A stretch of DNA of 64,000 nt, taken from assembly GCA_023381895.1 (NCBI GenBank), contig JAMCTA010000123.1, positions 8,273 to 72,272 of the forward strand, given 5' to 3'. The stretch is from Chloroflexota bacterium (lineage in GTDB: Bacteria; Chloroflexota; UBA4733). How positions within the stretch are numbered: position 1 is the first letter of the stretch; each line of letters opens with the position of its first letter. This document shows, one piece after another, positions 1 to 8,747 of the stretch. The position numbers were made by a program, and so were the translations under genes. The notes under the pieces were generated by a model. The model saw only the letters and a list, made by a program, of their open reading frames with translations, did not search any database and was not told the origin of the DNA.

Positions 1-849
1 GCGGTGCTCCGCGCCACCCAGCGCATCGCCGCCGGGCACTCTGCCGAGCGCGTAGCGGTCTCAACGACCGAAGCCGCCGATGAGCTGGCCCAGCTCGCCG
101 CCGGCTTCAACGCCATGGCGCACTCGCTGGAGGAAGCGGAGCGGCGGCGTCTTGAACTGGTGGGCGACGTGGCGCACGAGCTGCGCACACCCGTGGCCAC
201 GCTGGAGGGCTACCTGGAGGGACTGCTCGACGGCGTCGTGGCGCCGTCGGACCACATCTGGGCCAAACTGCACGGCGAGGCGGGACGCCTGCGTCGCCTC
301 ATTGATGACCTGCAGGAGGTATCGCGGGCGGAGGCTCGTCAGCTCTCACTGACGGTGCGGGCGGTACCGCCCGGAGCGATCGTCCAGGCCGCTTTGGACC
401 GGATGCAGCCCCAGTTCGAAGAGCAGGGACTCGCGCTGGAAAGCCGGGTGCCGTCCGGCCTCCCGGCGGTGGCTGCCGACCAGGACCGGGCCGTTCAGGT
501 GCTGACGAACCTGCTGACAAATGCCCTGCGCTACACACCCGCTCCGGGCCACGTCGAACTCTCGGTCGAACGGGCAGGCGCTGCCGTCAAGTTCGCCGTC
601 CGCGACAGCGGCATCGGTTTCACGCCGGAGCAGGGGCGGCGGCTCTTCGAGCGCTTCTACCGGGCGGAGAAATCCCGTTCGCGGGCGCTTGGCGGTTCGG
701 GGATCGGCCTCACCATCGCGCGGGCGCTGGTGGAGGCGATGGGCGGGCACATCGGGGCTGAGTCGCCGGGGCCAGGACAGGGCAGCACCTTCGCCTTTAC
801 CCTGCCGATCGCCCGCGAACGTCGCCCGCTCGGCTTGAGCGAATCTTGA
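1..849 (+). CDS. Sensor histidine kinase, C-terminal part (5' end outside window)
   Basis: The frame is open at base 1, so the sensor and membrane part lies upstream of the window. What remains is the end of a HAMP linker, a HisKA dimerisation helix with the phospho-acceptor His in AHELRTP (about residue 58 of this fragment), and an HATPase_c domain with the N box (LTNLLTNALRYTP), G1 (DSGIGF) and G2 (GGSGIGLTIA). It would autophosphorylate and pass phosphate to a response regulator, presumably encoded just upstream. The copper/redox genes downstream suggest a metal or envelope-stress signal, but that is inference from position only. Confidence 0.93.
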   Translation, partial: AVLRATQRIAAGHSAERVAVSTTEAADELAQLAAGFNAMAHSLEEAERRRLELVGDVAHELRTPVATLEGYLEGLLDGVVAPSDHIWAKLHGEAGRLRRLIDDLQEVSRAEARQLSLTVRAVPPGAIVQAALDRMQPQFEEQGLALESRVPSGLPAVAADQDRAVQVLTNLLTNALRYTPAPGHVELSVERAGAAVKFAVRDSGIGFTPEQGRRLFERFYRAEKSRSRALGGSGIGLTIARALVEAMGGHIGAESPGPGQGSTFAFTLPIARERRPLGLSES

Positions 850-949
850 CGCGGCCGAGCATCCGCCCTTGAGTTTCCGGTCGTAGCCTGGAAGCAGTAC
901 AGAGGGCAGCGGATGTCCGAAGCGAGAGCAAAGACAGTGAGGAAATGAC

Positions 950-1645
950 ATGCTGCGAGTACGAAGGCGAGAGTTGTTAGCTGGCGGGCTGCTGGCGCTA
1001 CCGCTGCTGCTGGGAGGCACGGGCGCGGCGCTGGCGCGTGGCCTCGGTGGGCCGGCGACTGCCAATGGAACTACCCCAGGCCCTTCCGTCCCGGACCAGG
1101 GGCGGGCCGGGCCGGGGGTACAGGATATGGGGTCCGGCGGCATGATGGGCGGCGGTATCGGCGGCGCCGTGACCACCAGTAGCCCCGCCGCCGCGCGGGC
1201 GCTCGCTCAACAACTGGCTGCAGGCGCGGACATCAACCGGCAAACGAACACCGTCACCTACCGTGCGGCGGCCCTCGAACTGGTGGCGCTGGCGAGCCCG
1301 GACGGGCAGAAGGACATGACCTGGAACGTCGACGGCCTGGTGAATCCCACCGTCGTCGTCCCCAAGGGCGCGCAGGTCACGGTGCATTTCTTTGATGCGG
1401 ATACCGGGACGCCACACGGCTGGGAGCTCACCAGCACGCCGCCGCCCTACCCGTCCATGGTCATGATGGACGCCCAGGTGGCCTTCCCAGGCGCCTTCGC
1501 CATGCCGGTGCGTGGAGCCACGGCGCAGCAGTGGTCCGGCCGCACCCTGCAGTTCACGGTCACCACTGCTGGGACCTTTTACTACCTCTGCCCGGTGCCC
1601 GGCCACGCCCGGCAGGGCATGTACGGCACGCTGATCGTGCAGTAA
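950..1645 (+). CDS. Exported rusticyanin/sulfocyanin-like cupredoxin
   Basis: A 231-residue blue-copper protein. The N-terminus is a signal or anchor (RRR then a Leu/Ala-rich segment, residues 5-30), followed by a flexible Gly/Met-rich stretch and a C-terminal cupredoxin domain. Type I copper ligands are visible: His156 in TPHGW, then Cys214, His219 and Met224 in CPVPGHARQGM, the spacing seen in rusticyanin-type proteins. It should carry single electrons outside the membrane. The start has a GAGGAA ribosome site 7 bases upstream. It precedes two TlpA-like genes, ccdA and copCD on the same strand, making a copper/thiol redox neighbourhood. Confidence 0.9.
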   Translation: MLRVRRRELLAGGLLALPLLLGGTGAALARGLGGPATANGTTPGPSVPDQGRAGPGVQDMGSGGMMGGGIGGAVTTSSPAAARALAQQLAAGADINRQTNTVTYRAAALELVALASPDGQKDMTWNVDGLVNPTVVVPKGAQVTVHFFDADTGTPHGWELTSTPPPYPSMVMMDAQVAFPGAFAMPVRGATAQQWSGRTLQFTVTTAGTFYYLCPVPGHARQGMYGTLIVQ

Positions 1646-1710
1646 CGGCGTGTAGAGCGGTCAGGCCTGCCAATATACGCCTCCCCACGAAGCGCAAGGA
1701 GCAGCAGATT

Positions 1711-1797
1711 ATGACGATGCGTGAGGTCTGGGATCTCCTCTTGCCCATATGCGCCCCGCATGCTACGATGCCTGATGGTACGATGCGTACAGCATAA
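1711..1797 (+). CDS. Possible 28-residue peptide
   Basis: A short reading frame starting with ATG at 1711 and preceded by AAGGAG at 1696-1701, a good ribosome-binding site at proper spacing. The peptide (starts MTMREVWDLL, contains one Cys and two His) matches nothing I recognise. It lies in the 270-base gap between the cupredoxin and the first TlpA gene. It could be a real small protein, the stump of a decayed gene, or chance. Confidence 0.22.
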   Translation: MTMREVWDLLLPICAPHATMPDGTMRTA

Positions 1798-1915
1798 CCG
1801 AGGCGTGCGAAGTGCACGTAGGAACGGTGGCCAGACAGAAGGGCACGCATGCGGCCCCGGCGTGTCGAGCAGCGGCGATGTGAGCGCCGCGCCGGTGCCC
1901 ATTGGAGGGTGAGTT

Positions 1916-2518
1916 GTGGTCGAGGCGCCGTCTGGAGAGCCTTGGACGCCGCCGGTCACGCGCCGTTCTCGCAGCTTGTTGGTCGTCCTCGTCGTGTTCC
2001 TCGCCGTCATCGCCTTCCTGACGGTCACGGGCTTCGCGCTCCTACGCCAACAGGGCGGGGCGAACGGGATCGGCGTCCATGCGGATAGCCAGGTAGGACT
2101 GATCCATCCAGGCCCCGCCCCCGATTTCCAGATCCAACTCTACTCCGGCGGGGCCTTCCATCTCGCTGCCCAGCGCGGCAAGCCGGTCCTGGTGAACTAC
2201 TGGGCCTCCTGGTGTCCCCCCTGCCGCGAGGAGGCGCCGGTGCTGGAGGGCGCCTGGCAACGCTACCAGTCGCAGGGACTGATCATGGTCGGGCTGGATA
2301 TCTGGGATACAGAGGTGGACGCGCGCAAGTTCATAGGGGAATTCGGCATTACCTATCCCAACGATCCCGACCCCAGGGGCAATGCCGCCATTGACTATGG
2401 CGTCACCGGCATCCCGGAGAGCTTCTTCATCCGGCGCGACGGGACTGTCGCCCTGCACTGGATCGGTCCACTTACCGAGGCGCAAATTAACCACTTCGTC
2501 GAAGAGATTCTACAGTGA
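1916..2518 (+). CDS. TlpA/ResA-like membrane-anchored thioredoxin
   Basis: A 200-residue protein with one N-terminal membrane anchor (about residues 20-43) and an AhpC-TSA/Redoxin fold carrying the WASWCPPC active site (Cys100, Cys103). Such proteins reduce disulfides outside the membrane, for example in apocytochrome c or copper-site assembly, using electrons passed through CcdA, which is encoded two genes downstream. The start is GTG at 1916 with GGAGGG at 1904-1909. The stop overlaps the next gene's GTG by four bases, so the two are translationally coupled. The CxxC centre is Pro-Pro, as in TlpA. Confidence 0.92.
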   Translation: MVEAPSGEPWTPPVTRRSRSLLVVLVVFLAVIAFLTVTGFALLRQQGGANGIGVHADSQVGLIHPGPAPDFQIQLYSGGAFHLAAQRGKPVLVNYWASWCPPCREEAPVLEGAWQRYQSQGLIMVGLDIWDTEVDARKFIGEFGITYPNDPDPRGNAAIDYGVTGIPESFFIRRDGTVALHWIGPLTEAQINHFVEEILQ

Positions 2519-3141
2519 GCGCACCGGGGTCACGTCTCTCGCCGGCGCGCGCGATGCGTCCCGCCTACTGGCACCTCGGCCTGGCCCTCTGGGCACTAGC
2601 ACTGCTCGCGCTGGCGTTCCTCGTGGCGGCGCAACTGCGCTGGGGCAACCTTGGCGATGCCGGCACACTCGTGCGTGATCGCCTCACCGCTCTGGAGGGA
2701 CAAGGCGACTTTCCGGGCCAAACCGCCACTGGCCTGGGGCTGGCGCCCGACTTCACGCTGACGCTGTTCGATGGCGACTCCTTCCGGCTGGCCGAGCAGC
2801 GCGGCAAGGTCGTCGTCAACTTCTGGGCCTCCTGGTGCGTCCCTTGCCGGAACGAGACACCCCGCCTGGAAGCGGCGGCGCGCCAGTACCAGTCACGCGG
2901 GCTGCTCGTGGTCGGCGTCGATACTGAGGACACCGCCACGGACGCTCGCGCCTTCATCCGGCAGTTCGGCCTCACCTACCCCACTGGCCCCGACCAGGGT
3001 CTCACGATCACCCAGGCCTACGGCGTCTCCGGGCTGCCGACCACCTTTTTCGTGAGCCGGACCGGGCAGATCGAGCGCCGCTGGCTGGGCGAACTCCAGC
3101 CGGCGCAACTCCAGGGGTTCCTTGCGGAAGTGCTGCGATGA
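2515..3141 (+). CDS. Second TlpA/ResA-like membrane-anchored thioredoxin
   Basis: A 208-residue paralogue of the preceding gene, with an N-terminal membrane helix (about residues 20-43) and a thioredoxin fold whose active site is WASWCVPC (Cys108, Cys111). The active-site centre differs from its neighbour (Val-Pro versus Pro-Pro), which suggests different redox potentials or partners. The downstream TFFV segment with the cis-Pro context (SGLPTTFF) is present. It overlaps the upstream gene by GTGA and ccdA by ATGA. Two thioredoxins plus one CcdA suggests two extracytoplasmic substrates fed by one electron conduit. Confidence 0.92.
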   Translation: MSAPGSRLSPARAMRPAYWHLGLALWALALLALAFLVAAQLRWGNLGDAGTLVRDRLTALEGQGDFPGQTATGLGLAPDFTLTLFDGDSFRLAEQRGKVVVNFWASWCVPCRNETPRLEAAARQYQSRGLLVVGVDTEDTATDARAFIRQFGLTYPTGPDQGLTITQAYGVSGLPTTFFVSRTGQIERRWLGELQPAQLQGFLAEVLR

Positions 3142-3875
3142 ACGAGCTGGTGCCGCAAGTCGGCTGGGCAGTCGCCTTCGGAGCCGGCATTGTCTCCTTC
3201 TTCTCGCCCTGCGTGGCGCCCCTCATCCCCGGCTACCTGTCGATGGTGTCCGGGTTGTCGCTGGATCAACTCTCGGCCGGCAGTCGGGCGCACACCGTGC
3301 GCGCACTGCGCGCCGCGCTGCTGTTCGTCCTCGGCTTCGTCGTCGTCTTCGTCCTGCTCGGCGTCGTCGTGTCGCTCCTCGGCGGCCTCATCGGACCCAG
3401 CCGGCGGCTGCTCAACGAGGTGGCCGGCATCGTGATGATCGTGATGGGGCTGCTGGTGTTGGAGGTGGCGCGGCTGCCCTTCCTCTACCGGGAACGCAAG
3501 TTCCGCCTTTCGCCTTCCACCCTGGGGCCGGCTGGCCCCACGTTGCTCGGGATGGTCTTTGCCTTCGGCTGGACGCCCTGCGTCGGCCCGATCCTGGCGG
3601 CGATCCTCTTCTACGCCGGCAGCACGCAAACCCTCGCTCAGGGCGCCGCGTTGCTCCTGCTTTACTCCCTCGGCATGGCCGTGCCCTTCGTCGCCACCGG
3701 CGTCGGCTTCACTCGCATGACGAGTGTCTTCGGCTGGGTCAAGCGCTATTACCGCCTGCTCAACTGGGGCAGCGGCCTGGTGATGATCGGCATGGGCGTG
3801 CTCTTCCTCACCAACACCTTCTTCTGGCTCAGCATCGCCATGCAGCGGCTGTACTACATGATCTTTTACCAATGA
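3138..3875 (+). CDS. ccdA: CcdA-type thiol-disulfide electron conduit
   Basis: A 245-residue polytopic membrane protein of the CcdA/DsbD-beta family, about six membrane helices. Both signature cysteines are visible in pseudo-symmetric positions: FFSPCVAPLIPGY near the N-terminus and GWTPCVGPIL in the second half. It moves reducing equivalents from cytoplasmic thioredoxin across the membrane, here most likely to the two TlpA-like proteins encoded immediately upstream. It is coupled by ATGA overlaps to both neighbours. Length and motifs are typical of the short CcdA form. Confidence 0.94.
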   Translation: MNELVPQVGWAVAFGAGIVSFFSPCVAPLIPGYLSMVSGLSLDQLSAGSRAHTVRALRAALLFVLGFVVVFVLLGVVVSLLGGLIGPSRRLLNEVAGIVMIVMGLLVLEVARLPFLYRERKFRLSPSTLGPAGPTLLGMVFAFGWTPCVGPILAAILFYAGSTQTLAQGAALLLLYSLGMAVPFVATGVGFTRMTSVFGWVKRYYRLLNWGSGLVMIGMGVLFLTNTFFWLSIAMQRLYYMIFYQ

Positions 3876-4762
3876 ACAGCATCCGACGCCGGCTGCTAAC
3901 GGCCGTGCTCGCCCTGACGGCGAGCATCCTGCTGTTCCCCCCACGGGCGGCCGAGGCGCACGCCTTTCTCGTCCGGACGACGCCGGAGCCAGGCCAGCGC
4001 CTGGGAGCAAGCCTGACGTCGCTCCTGCTCCAGTTCAGTGAGCCGGTGATCAACGAGCGCGTGACAGTGAAGACCGCCGGCGGCAAGCTGATCGCGGTCG
4101 GCGTCTTGCAGCGCCTCAAGAGCGGGCTCGTGGTCCAGGCGCCCTTGCCGCGCCTGGACCACGGCATCTACGTGGTGTCCTGGCGAGAGAACTCCGCTGA
4201 CGATGGGCATCTCTCCCTCGGCGAGTTCGCCTTCGCGGTGGGAGCCGGCGGGGCGCTGCCGCCGACGGCCAGTCAGGTCGCGACGTCGATTTCCTGGCCG
4301 GCGGTCGCGGCGACCTGGCTTTTCCTCGGAGCGCTGCTCCTCGCGTTTGGCGGACTAGCCAGCGAGCGCGTCGTCTGGCAAGCGGTGGAACGGCAGCACA
4401 AGCTGACGGTTCCCCATCTGCCGATCCGGCCGCTCTTGGCGCTCTCATTGGTCGGGGGCGTCGCCCAACTCCTGCTCCTGCTGCAGTCGGCGCTGAACGA
4501 TGCATCGACGGCAGGTGGTCTTGGCGTCGGTATGGCGTCCCTCACGACCCGAGCCGGGGTGTTGGAAGTGGCCCAACTCGCCCTGGTAGGCTATGGCCTC
4601 TGGCTGGTCACGCTGCCGTGGCCGCGTACCCGTTCCCTCGCCCTGGCACCGCTAGCCGGGGCGCTCGTGACCGACATCAAGCACATCCGGTTCCAACGGA
4701 CCGATCGGCATTTCAGTCGGCCTTTGGTAGTTGGCGCGGTCTGGTCGATGGCGATACGTTGA
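3872..4762 (+). pseudogene. CopC-CopD copper protein, truncated in CopD
   Basis: Starts by ATGA overlap with ccdA. A signal peptide ends at AEA, exposing the N-terminal His of the CopC domain (HAFLVRTTPEPG). The second copper-site motif SADDGHLSLGEF is present near residue 112. A CopD membrane part follows but covers only three or four helices. Near 4670 the recognisable sequence stops and about 30 unrelated residues run to a stop at 4762. Normal CopD proteins continue with several more helices, so the gene has lost its 3' half. The CopC half might still be made, but copper import by CopD is unlikely. Confidence 0.85.
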
Positions 4763-4812
4763 AGCGGCAGCTAGCTAAAGGAGGAGTGCAGCGCCGACCG
4801 GGCGCTGATTCG

Positions 4813-4890
4813 GCTCTGATACATCTTCTCGACACCGATGTCGTTATTGACTACCTGACGGGTGAGTATCCAATGCGAGCTACCGGAGAA
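4813..4890 (+). pseudogene. Fragment of a PIN-domain toxin (N-terminus only)
   Basis: Within a non-coding-looking stretch, one frame reads LIHLLDTDVVIDYLTGE. This matches the first strand and first catalytic Asp of VapC-type PIN ribonucleases (consensus LLDTNVLID). The similarity ends after about 20 residues and nothing like the rest of a PIN domain follows. No antitoxin is visible. It is best read as debris left at the junction where copCD is broken. Confidence 0.55.
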
Positions 4891-4896
4891 GAGATT

Positions 4897-5342
4897 TTAG
4901 CCATGGACGTAGCTCCCGACAGGACTGCGCATGCCGACAGCGAAGCGATTCCAACCGTTGATCGCAACGACGGCGAGCGTCAGCGCGACGATCTCCTCGG
5001 GCGAGAAAACGCTCGCCACTCCGTCGTAGACGTCGTCGGGGGCACCCGTCTGGGGTAGGAGCGCAGGCTCTCGCACCAGGCGAGGGCGGCACGCTCTCGG
5101 AACGTGAACACCGGTGCCTCGCGCCAGGTTGCGACGAGATAGAGGCGCTGCTCCGTCTCACCGATAGCGCGCGCGTCCTTCGTGTGCATGTCCAGACAGA
5201 AGGCACAGCCGTTCAGTTGCGATGCTCGCACCTTGACCAGTTCGGGCAGCTTCGGGTCAAGCCCACTTTCGTCGACGACCCGCTGGACGCCGACAAGCGC
5301 ACGGTAGGCAGCAGGCATGACCCGGGCATAGTCGATGCGCAC
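4897..5342 (-). pseudogene. AhpD/carboxymuconolactone decarboxylase-like gene with one frameshift
   Basis: On the minus strand, GTG at 5342 follows an AGAGGTGA site and opens an AhpD-like protein (starts MRIDYARVMPAAYRAL) with the catalytic CxxC-His motif NGCAFCLDMHTKDA. Near 5063 the frame breaks. Shifting by one base restores a typical C-terminus containing PDDVYDGVASVFSPEE and AVVAINGWNRF, ending at TAA 4897-4899. One missing base is enough to explain it. It is either a recent null mutation or a sequencing or assembly error; checking the reads at 5060-5070 decides. The intact family is about 150 residues, peroxidase-like and thiol-dependent. Confidence 0.85.
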
Positions 5343-5529
5343 GTCCTTCACCTCTTTCGGTGCCCGCCATCTCCGTCTCGCCGTCAGTGTAAGGGAAATC
5401 AGCAGAGGCGACAAACACTATTCATCGCTGATCCCGTGGCGGCGCAGCACGGAGGAAGAGGAAACCAGAAGGCACGTGCCCCTAATCGAGCAGCGCCCTG
5501 TTGCGGCCAGATCCGTTGCCCCCGCGGAG

Positions 5530-8154
5530 TTAGAGCACGCTACTACTCATGAGGTCGCGGTCTTCCAGAGTGTGCCCGTGTGCCCAGGCGCTACACCACT
5601 CCTCCTCTCCGAGCTGCTGTCGCAGGTCCTCAAGGTGACGCTGAATACGATCAAGGGAATAGCCGCTGGGATCACTCGTGGTAGGAAGCAAGTCCGGTGC
5701 CGTGAGCCGGCACTCCGCGGCAGCCAGCAGAGGCACGGCACGGCGCGGCTTTCCCTCCCGAATCTCCGTCTCCGCCAGTTCGGCTAGGGCAACCGCTGCT
5801 CCCCACTCGTGACCTTGCGCCAGCCGTAGCGACAGACAGCTTGCCAGGCGCTGGTGGGCTTCTCGATACAGCTTGCGCTCTCGCGCGAGGCGACCAAGAT
5901 TCAGGAGTGTCCACGCTTCGAGATCGCGCAAGTTCAGGTCTCGGGCAATCTCTAGGCTCTCGAGCAGCAGTCTTCCCGTGCTATTGAGCTGGCGGCGGTG
6001 GAGAGCAATCTGAGCAAGGGCACAGAGCGTGTACCCTTCTCCGCGCCTGTTCCGGCGTTCCCGGTAAAGCTTCAACGCCTCCTCGTAACGTGCCTGGGCG
6101 ACATCCCAGTTACCCCGGCACGTCGCAATGAGACCCAATCCCGCGGTCGCGTGAGCGACGCCGACAGCGTCGCCGGCCTCCTGTGACCGCGCAACGCTGT
6201 CGCGTAACAGGGTCTCGGCACGGTCGAGATCACCAGCATAGGCTTTCAGTACGCCAAGCTGTCCAAGCCTCTTCGCTTCTCCCAAGCGATCGCCGACCTG
6301 CTGGTAGATTTGCAGGCTCTCTGTCAGCAGTGGCTCGGCTTCACGCTCACGGTTGTGTGTCGCCACTTCCGCAGCGCTCCCAAGTGCCAGCGCAAGATCA
6401 CGGGGATCCTCTAGGTTCCGGGCCAGATTTACGGAGCGCATAAGCAGGTTCCAGGCACGCCGGTGATCACCCTCAGCGAGGGCAATCGTCCCAGCATTGT
6501 AGAGGGCGCGTACGTGATCATGGGGAAGCGTGCTGAGCTCGCTCAAGGCAAGGACCCTCCCCAGCCACTCGTGTGCTTCACTGTAGCGATTACGGGCGTG
6601 CCAGTATGGCGTCAGCGCATTGACGAGCGTGACGAGCTCCTTTGGGCCACTCTGCTTGCTGAACCAATGGAGCGCGGTTCGAAGGTTTCCTTCTTCTCGC
6701 TCTAGCGCGTCGTTGCGCTGCTGCCGCTTCGCAGGGTCAGGTGCGAGAGCATCGCCCTGCTGGGCGAACGCTAGGAAGTACTCTGCGTGGCGCTGGCGAA
6801 AGATCGCCTCCTCGCCTTGAGCTCGCAGCTGCTGGAGCGCATAGAGTCGCACCGTCTCTAGCAGGTAGTAGCGCCTTACCAGAGACTGCCGGCTATCCGC
6901 CATGACGAGAGAGCGTGTCACCAGTTGAATCAGTATCCGGACGATTGCTGGTTGCTCCAGTCCTCCGCCGGAGCAGATTGCCTCGGCTGCATCGAGATCC
7001 CAGCCACTCGAAAACACCGAGAGCCGGTTCAGGAGCAGCCGCTGAATCTCATCCAGGAGGTCATAGCTCCAGTCAATGGCCGCTCGTAGCGTTTGATGGC
7101 GCAGTGGCGCTGAGCGGCTTCCGCCCGTCAGCAACGCGAACCGCTCGTGCAGCCGCTCAGCGAGCTGACCAACGCTGAGGGCAGACACGCAGCCTGCCGC
7201 GAGCTCAAGCGCGAGCGGGACGCCATCCAGCCTTTCGCATATCTGCACTACGTAGCGAGACGACTCATCATTCAGCGCGAAAGTGGGATCAATGGCACTT
7301 GCTCGCTCAACGAAGAGCCTCACCGCGGCAAACCCAAGAAGCTGCTCTACAGGATAGTCCTTCTCAGAGGGTGGGTATCCCAACGGAAGCAGTCGAAAGA
7401 GCACTTCGCCTGCGACCAACAATGGCTCGCGGCTCGTCACAACGATAGTAAGAGCGGGGCACGTCCGCAGCAAATCGTCCACGAGGCGTGCGCACTCTTG
7501 AATCTCTCGCTCACAGCTGTCCAGACAGAGCAGTGCGTGGGCATCTTCAAGAGCGGCGTGCACGGTCTCCGTGAGAGCAAGCGGTGGCCTCTCCGCTAGA
7601 TGCAGCGTCTCAGCAACGGCTTGTAGAACAGTCGCCGGGCTGACGACAGTACCCAGATCAACCCACCACACGCCATCCGCATACTGCGGGGCTACATCCC
7701 AGGCTACCTGCAAGGCGAGATGGGTCTTACCAATCCCGGCAGGTCCGGTGACAGTGACGAGGCGGGAATCGCCAAGCAGCCGCTTCAGGTCCGCCACCTC
7801 GCTATCGCGCCCGATGAGGTCAGTCAGTGGTCGTGGCAGTGTGACAGGAGCTATGCCCCCTTGGGCATCCTCGCCTTCCTCGCTCCGTCGCGGATGGCCA
7901 CGACCCAGTACTCTCAAGGTCTCGGCCATCTGTGGGTCAATCTCGAGTGCGATCATGAGCCGCTCGAGAGTCTCCCGGTAGGGCCTGGTTTCCCCCCGCT
8001 CCACCTTCTGTAAACCGCGAACGCTCATCTCCGCGCGTTCGGCGAGGAGCTCTTGCGTCAAGCCCCGCTCTAGGCGCAGTCGACGCAGCGAGTCTCCAAG
8101 CGACTCAGTCGTCTCGCCAAAATGAAGGTGGGGCGCTCGCACATCAGAACACAC
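5530..8154 (-). CDS. XRE-HTH / NB-ARC-type ATPase / TPR regulator
   Basis: An 874-residue signalling regulator. Residues 15-70 form a Cro/C1-type helix-turn-helix (LRRLRLERGLTQELLAERA). An NTPase domain follows with Walker A GPAGIGKT and Walker B ALLCLDSCE; the usual form is LVLDNCE, so Asn is replaced by Ser. The C-terminal half is a run of TPR-like helical repeats. The architecture resembles AfsR/MalT-type STAND regulators, abundant in Thermomicrobia and actinobacteria, where ligand binding to the TPRs switches ATP-dependent oligomerisation. GTG at 8154 has AGGT just upstream. It faces away from the two small genes at 8517 and 8748, which are the nearest candidate targets. Confidence 0.9.
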   Translation of the reverse strand: MCSDVRAPHLHFGETTESLGDSLRRLRLERGLTQELLAERAEMSVRGLQKVERGETRPYRETLERLMIALEIDPQMAETLRVLGRGHPRRSEEGEDAQGGIAPVTLPRPLTDLIGRDSEVADLKRLLGDSRLVTVTGPAGIGKTHLALQVAWDVAPQYADGVWWVDLGTVVSPATVLQAVAETLHLAERPPLALTETVHAALEDAHALLCLDSCEREIQECARLVDDLLRTCPALTIVVTSREPLLVAGEVLFRLLPLGYPPSEKDYPVEQLLGFAAVRLFVERASAIDPTFALNDESSRYVVQICERLDGVPLALELAAGCVSALSVGQLAERLHERFALLTGGSRSAPLRHQTLRAAIDWSYDLLDEIQRLLLNRLSVFSSGWDLDAAEAICSGGGLEQPAIVRILIQLVTRSLVMADSRQSLVRRYYLLETVRLYALQQLRAQGEEAIFRQRHAEYFLAFAQQGDALAPDPAKRQQRNDALEREEGNLRTALHWFSKQSGPKELVTLVNALTPYWHARNRYSEAHEWLGRVLALSELSTLPHDHVRALYNAGTIALAEGDHRRAWNLLMRSVNLARNLEDPRDLALALGSAAEVATHNREREAEPLLTESLQIYQQVGDRLGEAKRLGQLGVLKAYAGDLDRAETLLRDSVARSQEAGDAVGVAHATAGLGLIATCRGNWDVAQARYEEALKLYRERRNRRGEGYTLCALAQIALHRRQLNSTGRLLLESLEIARDLNLRDLEAWTLLNLGRLARERKLYREAHQRLASCLSLRLAQGHEWGAAVALAELAETEIREGKPRRAVPLLAAAECRLTAPDLLPTTSDPSGYSLDRIQRHLEDLRQQLGEEEWCSAWAHGHTLEDRDLMSSSVL

Positions 8155-8516
8155 AGTGACCTCGCGTCTTGATCACCGCCTCGTCGTGAACGTCACCAAG
8201 CTTGCCACGTCATCGTAGCACGACCTCGTTATCCATCCCATCTCGCTCACCTTTCTTTCGTACCGGGGGCCTGTGTCGGGTTCACGGGTCCTCTCCAATC
8301 ACCAGGAAACACGTGGCGGCCCACGTGGGGCACGTCACCACCTTCAACGGCGCTCCCACTCAGACGTCGACACGAAGAACTTTCCGGGCAGTGACGCTTT
8401 CCACAAGTTCGTCCCAGAGGGCGTCCAACTATTCACCTTGTTCGTGGTTCCCAGCCGCTCACTCCCGGACAATCAAGCTGGCAACATAAAGAACAGGGCG
8501 AGGAGAGGAGTCAGCA
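8155..8516. other. Intergenic region between a divergent regulator and small genes
   Basis: 362 bases with no supported gene. It must hold the promoters of the STAND regulator (minus) and of the small gene at 8517 (plus). I see no convincing -35/-10 pair or strong palindrome. Overlapping reading frames here have no ribosome sites and low-complexity Ser/Thr-rich products. Confidence 0.5.
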
Positions 8517-8699
8517 ATGCTCCACTACATTGGAATCCCCCAGACGCTCTATGAAGAGCGACTCCGCGAGGCGCGTGAGAGCCACCAATATACTCAGGCG
8601 ATCCGCACCCGCCGGAACAGCGCCAAGGCCAGCGGACAGCCTAAGGGAAGCATAAGCATTTTTCGCCGGTTGGTCGGTGCCAAGCGCCGAGCGGCCTGA
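8517..8699 (+). CDS. Small basic helical protein, paralogue of the next gene
   Basis: A 60-residue protein beginning MLHYIGIPQTLYEERL, with a strong purine-rich ribosome site (GAGGAGAGGAG at 8500-8510). It is rich in Arg/Lys and Glu and predicted to be mostly helical, with no Cys and no membrane segment. Its N-terminal half aligns with the next gene: QTLYEERLREARESH here versus QTIYQERLQEARENH there. The shared pattern and separate ribosome sites argue that both are real and arose by duplication. Function unknown; the basic C-terminus could bind nucleic acid or membrane phospholipid. Confidence 0.72.
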   Translation: MLHYIGIPQTLYEERLREARESHQYTQAIRTRRNSAKASGQPKGSISIFRRLVGAKRRAA

Positions 8700-8747
8700 T
8701 CACAGAAGCCTACCGGCACCATGAGTCGGAGGAGAGAGGTGGCAAAA

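Noticed and set aside
3122..3871. Continuous frame upstream of copCD overlapping ccdA
   Set aside because: This part is out-of-frame ccdA. The real copCD start is ATG 3872, followed by a signal peptide.
4618..5058. A 146-codon open frame on the plus strand
   Set aside because: It joins the tail of copCD in another frame, the PIN fragment and the antisense of the AhpD-like gene. Only 20 residues are family-like, so it is treated as debris.
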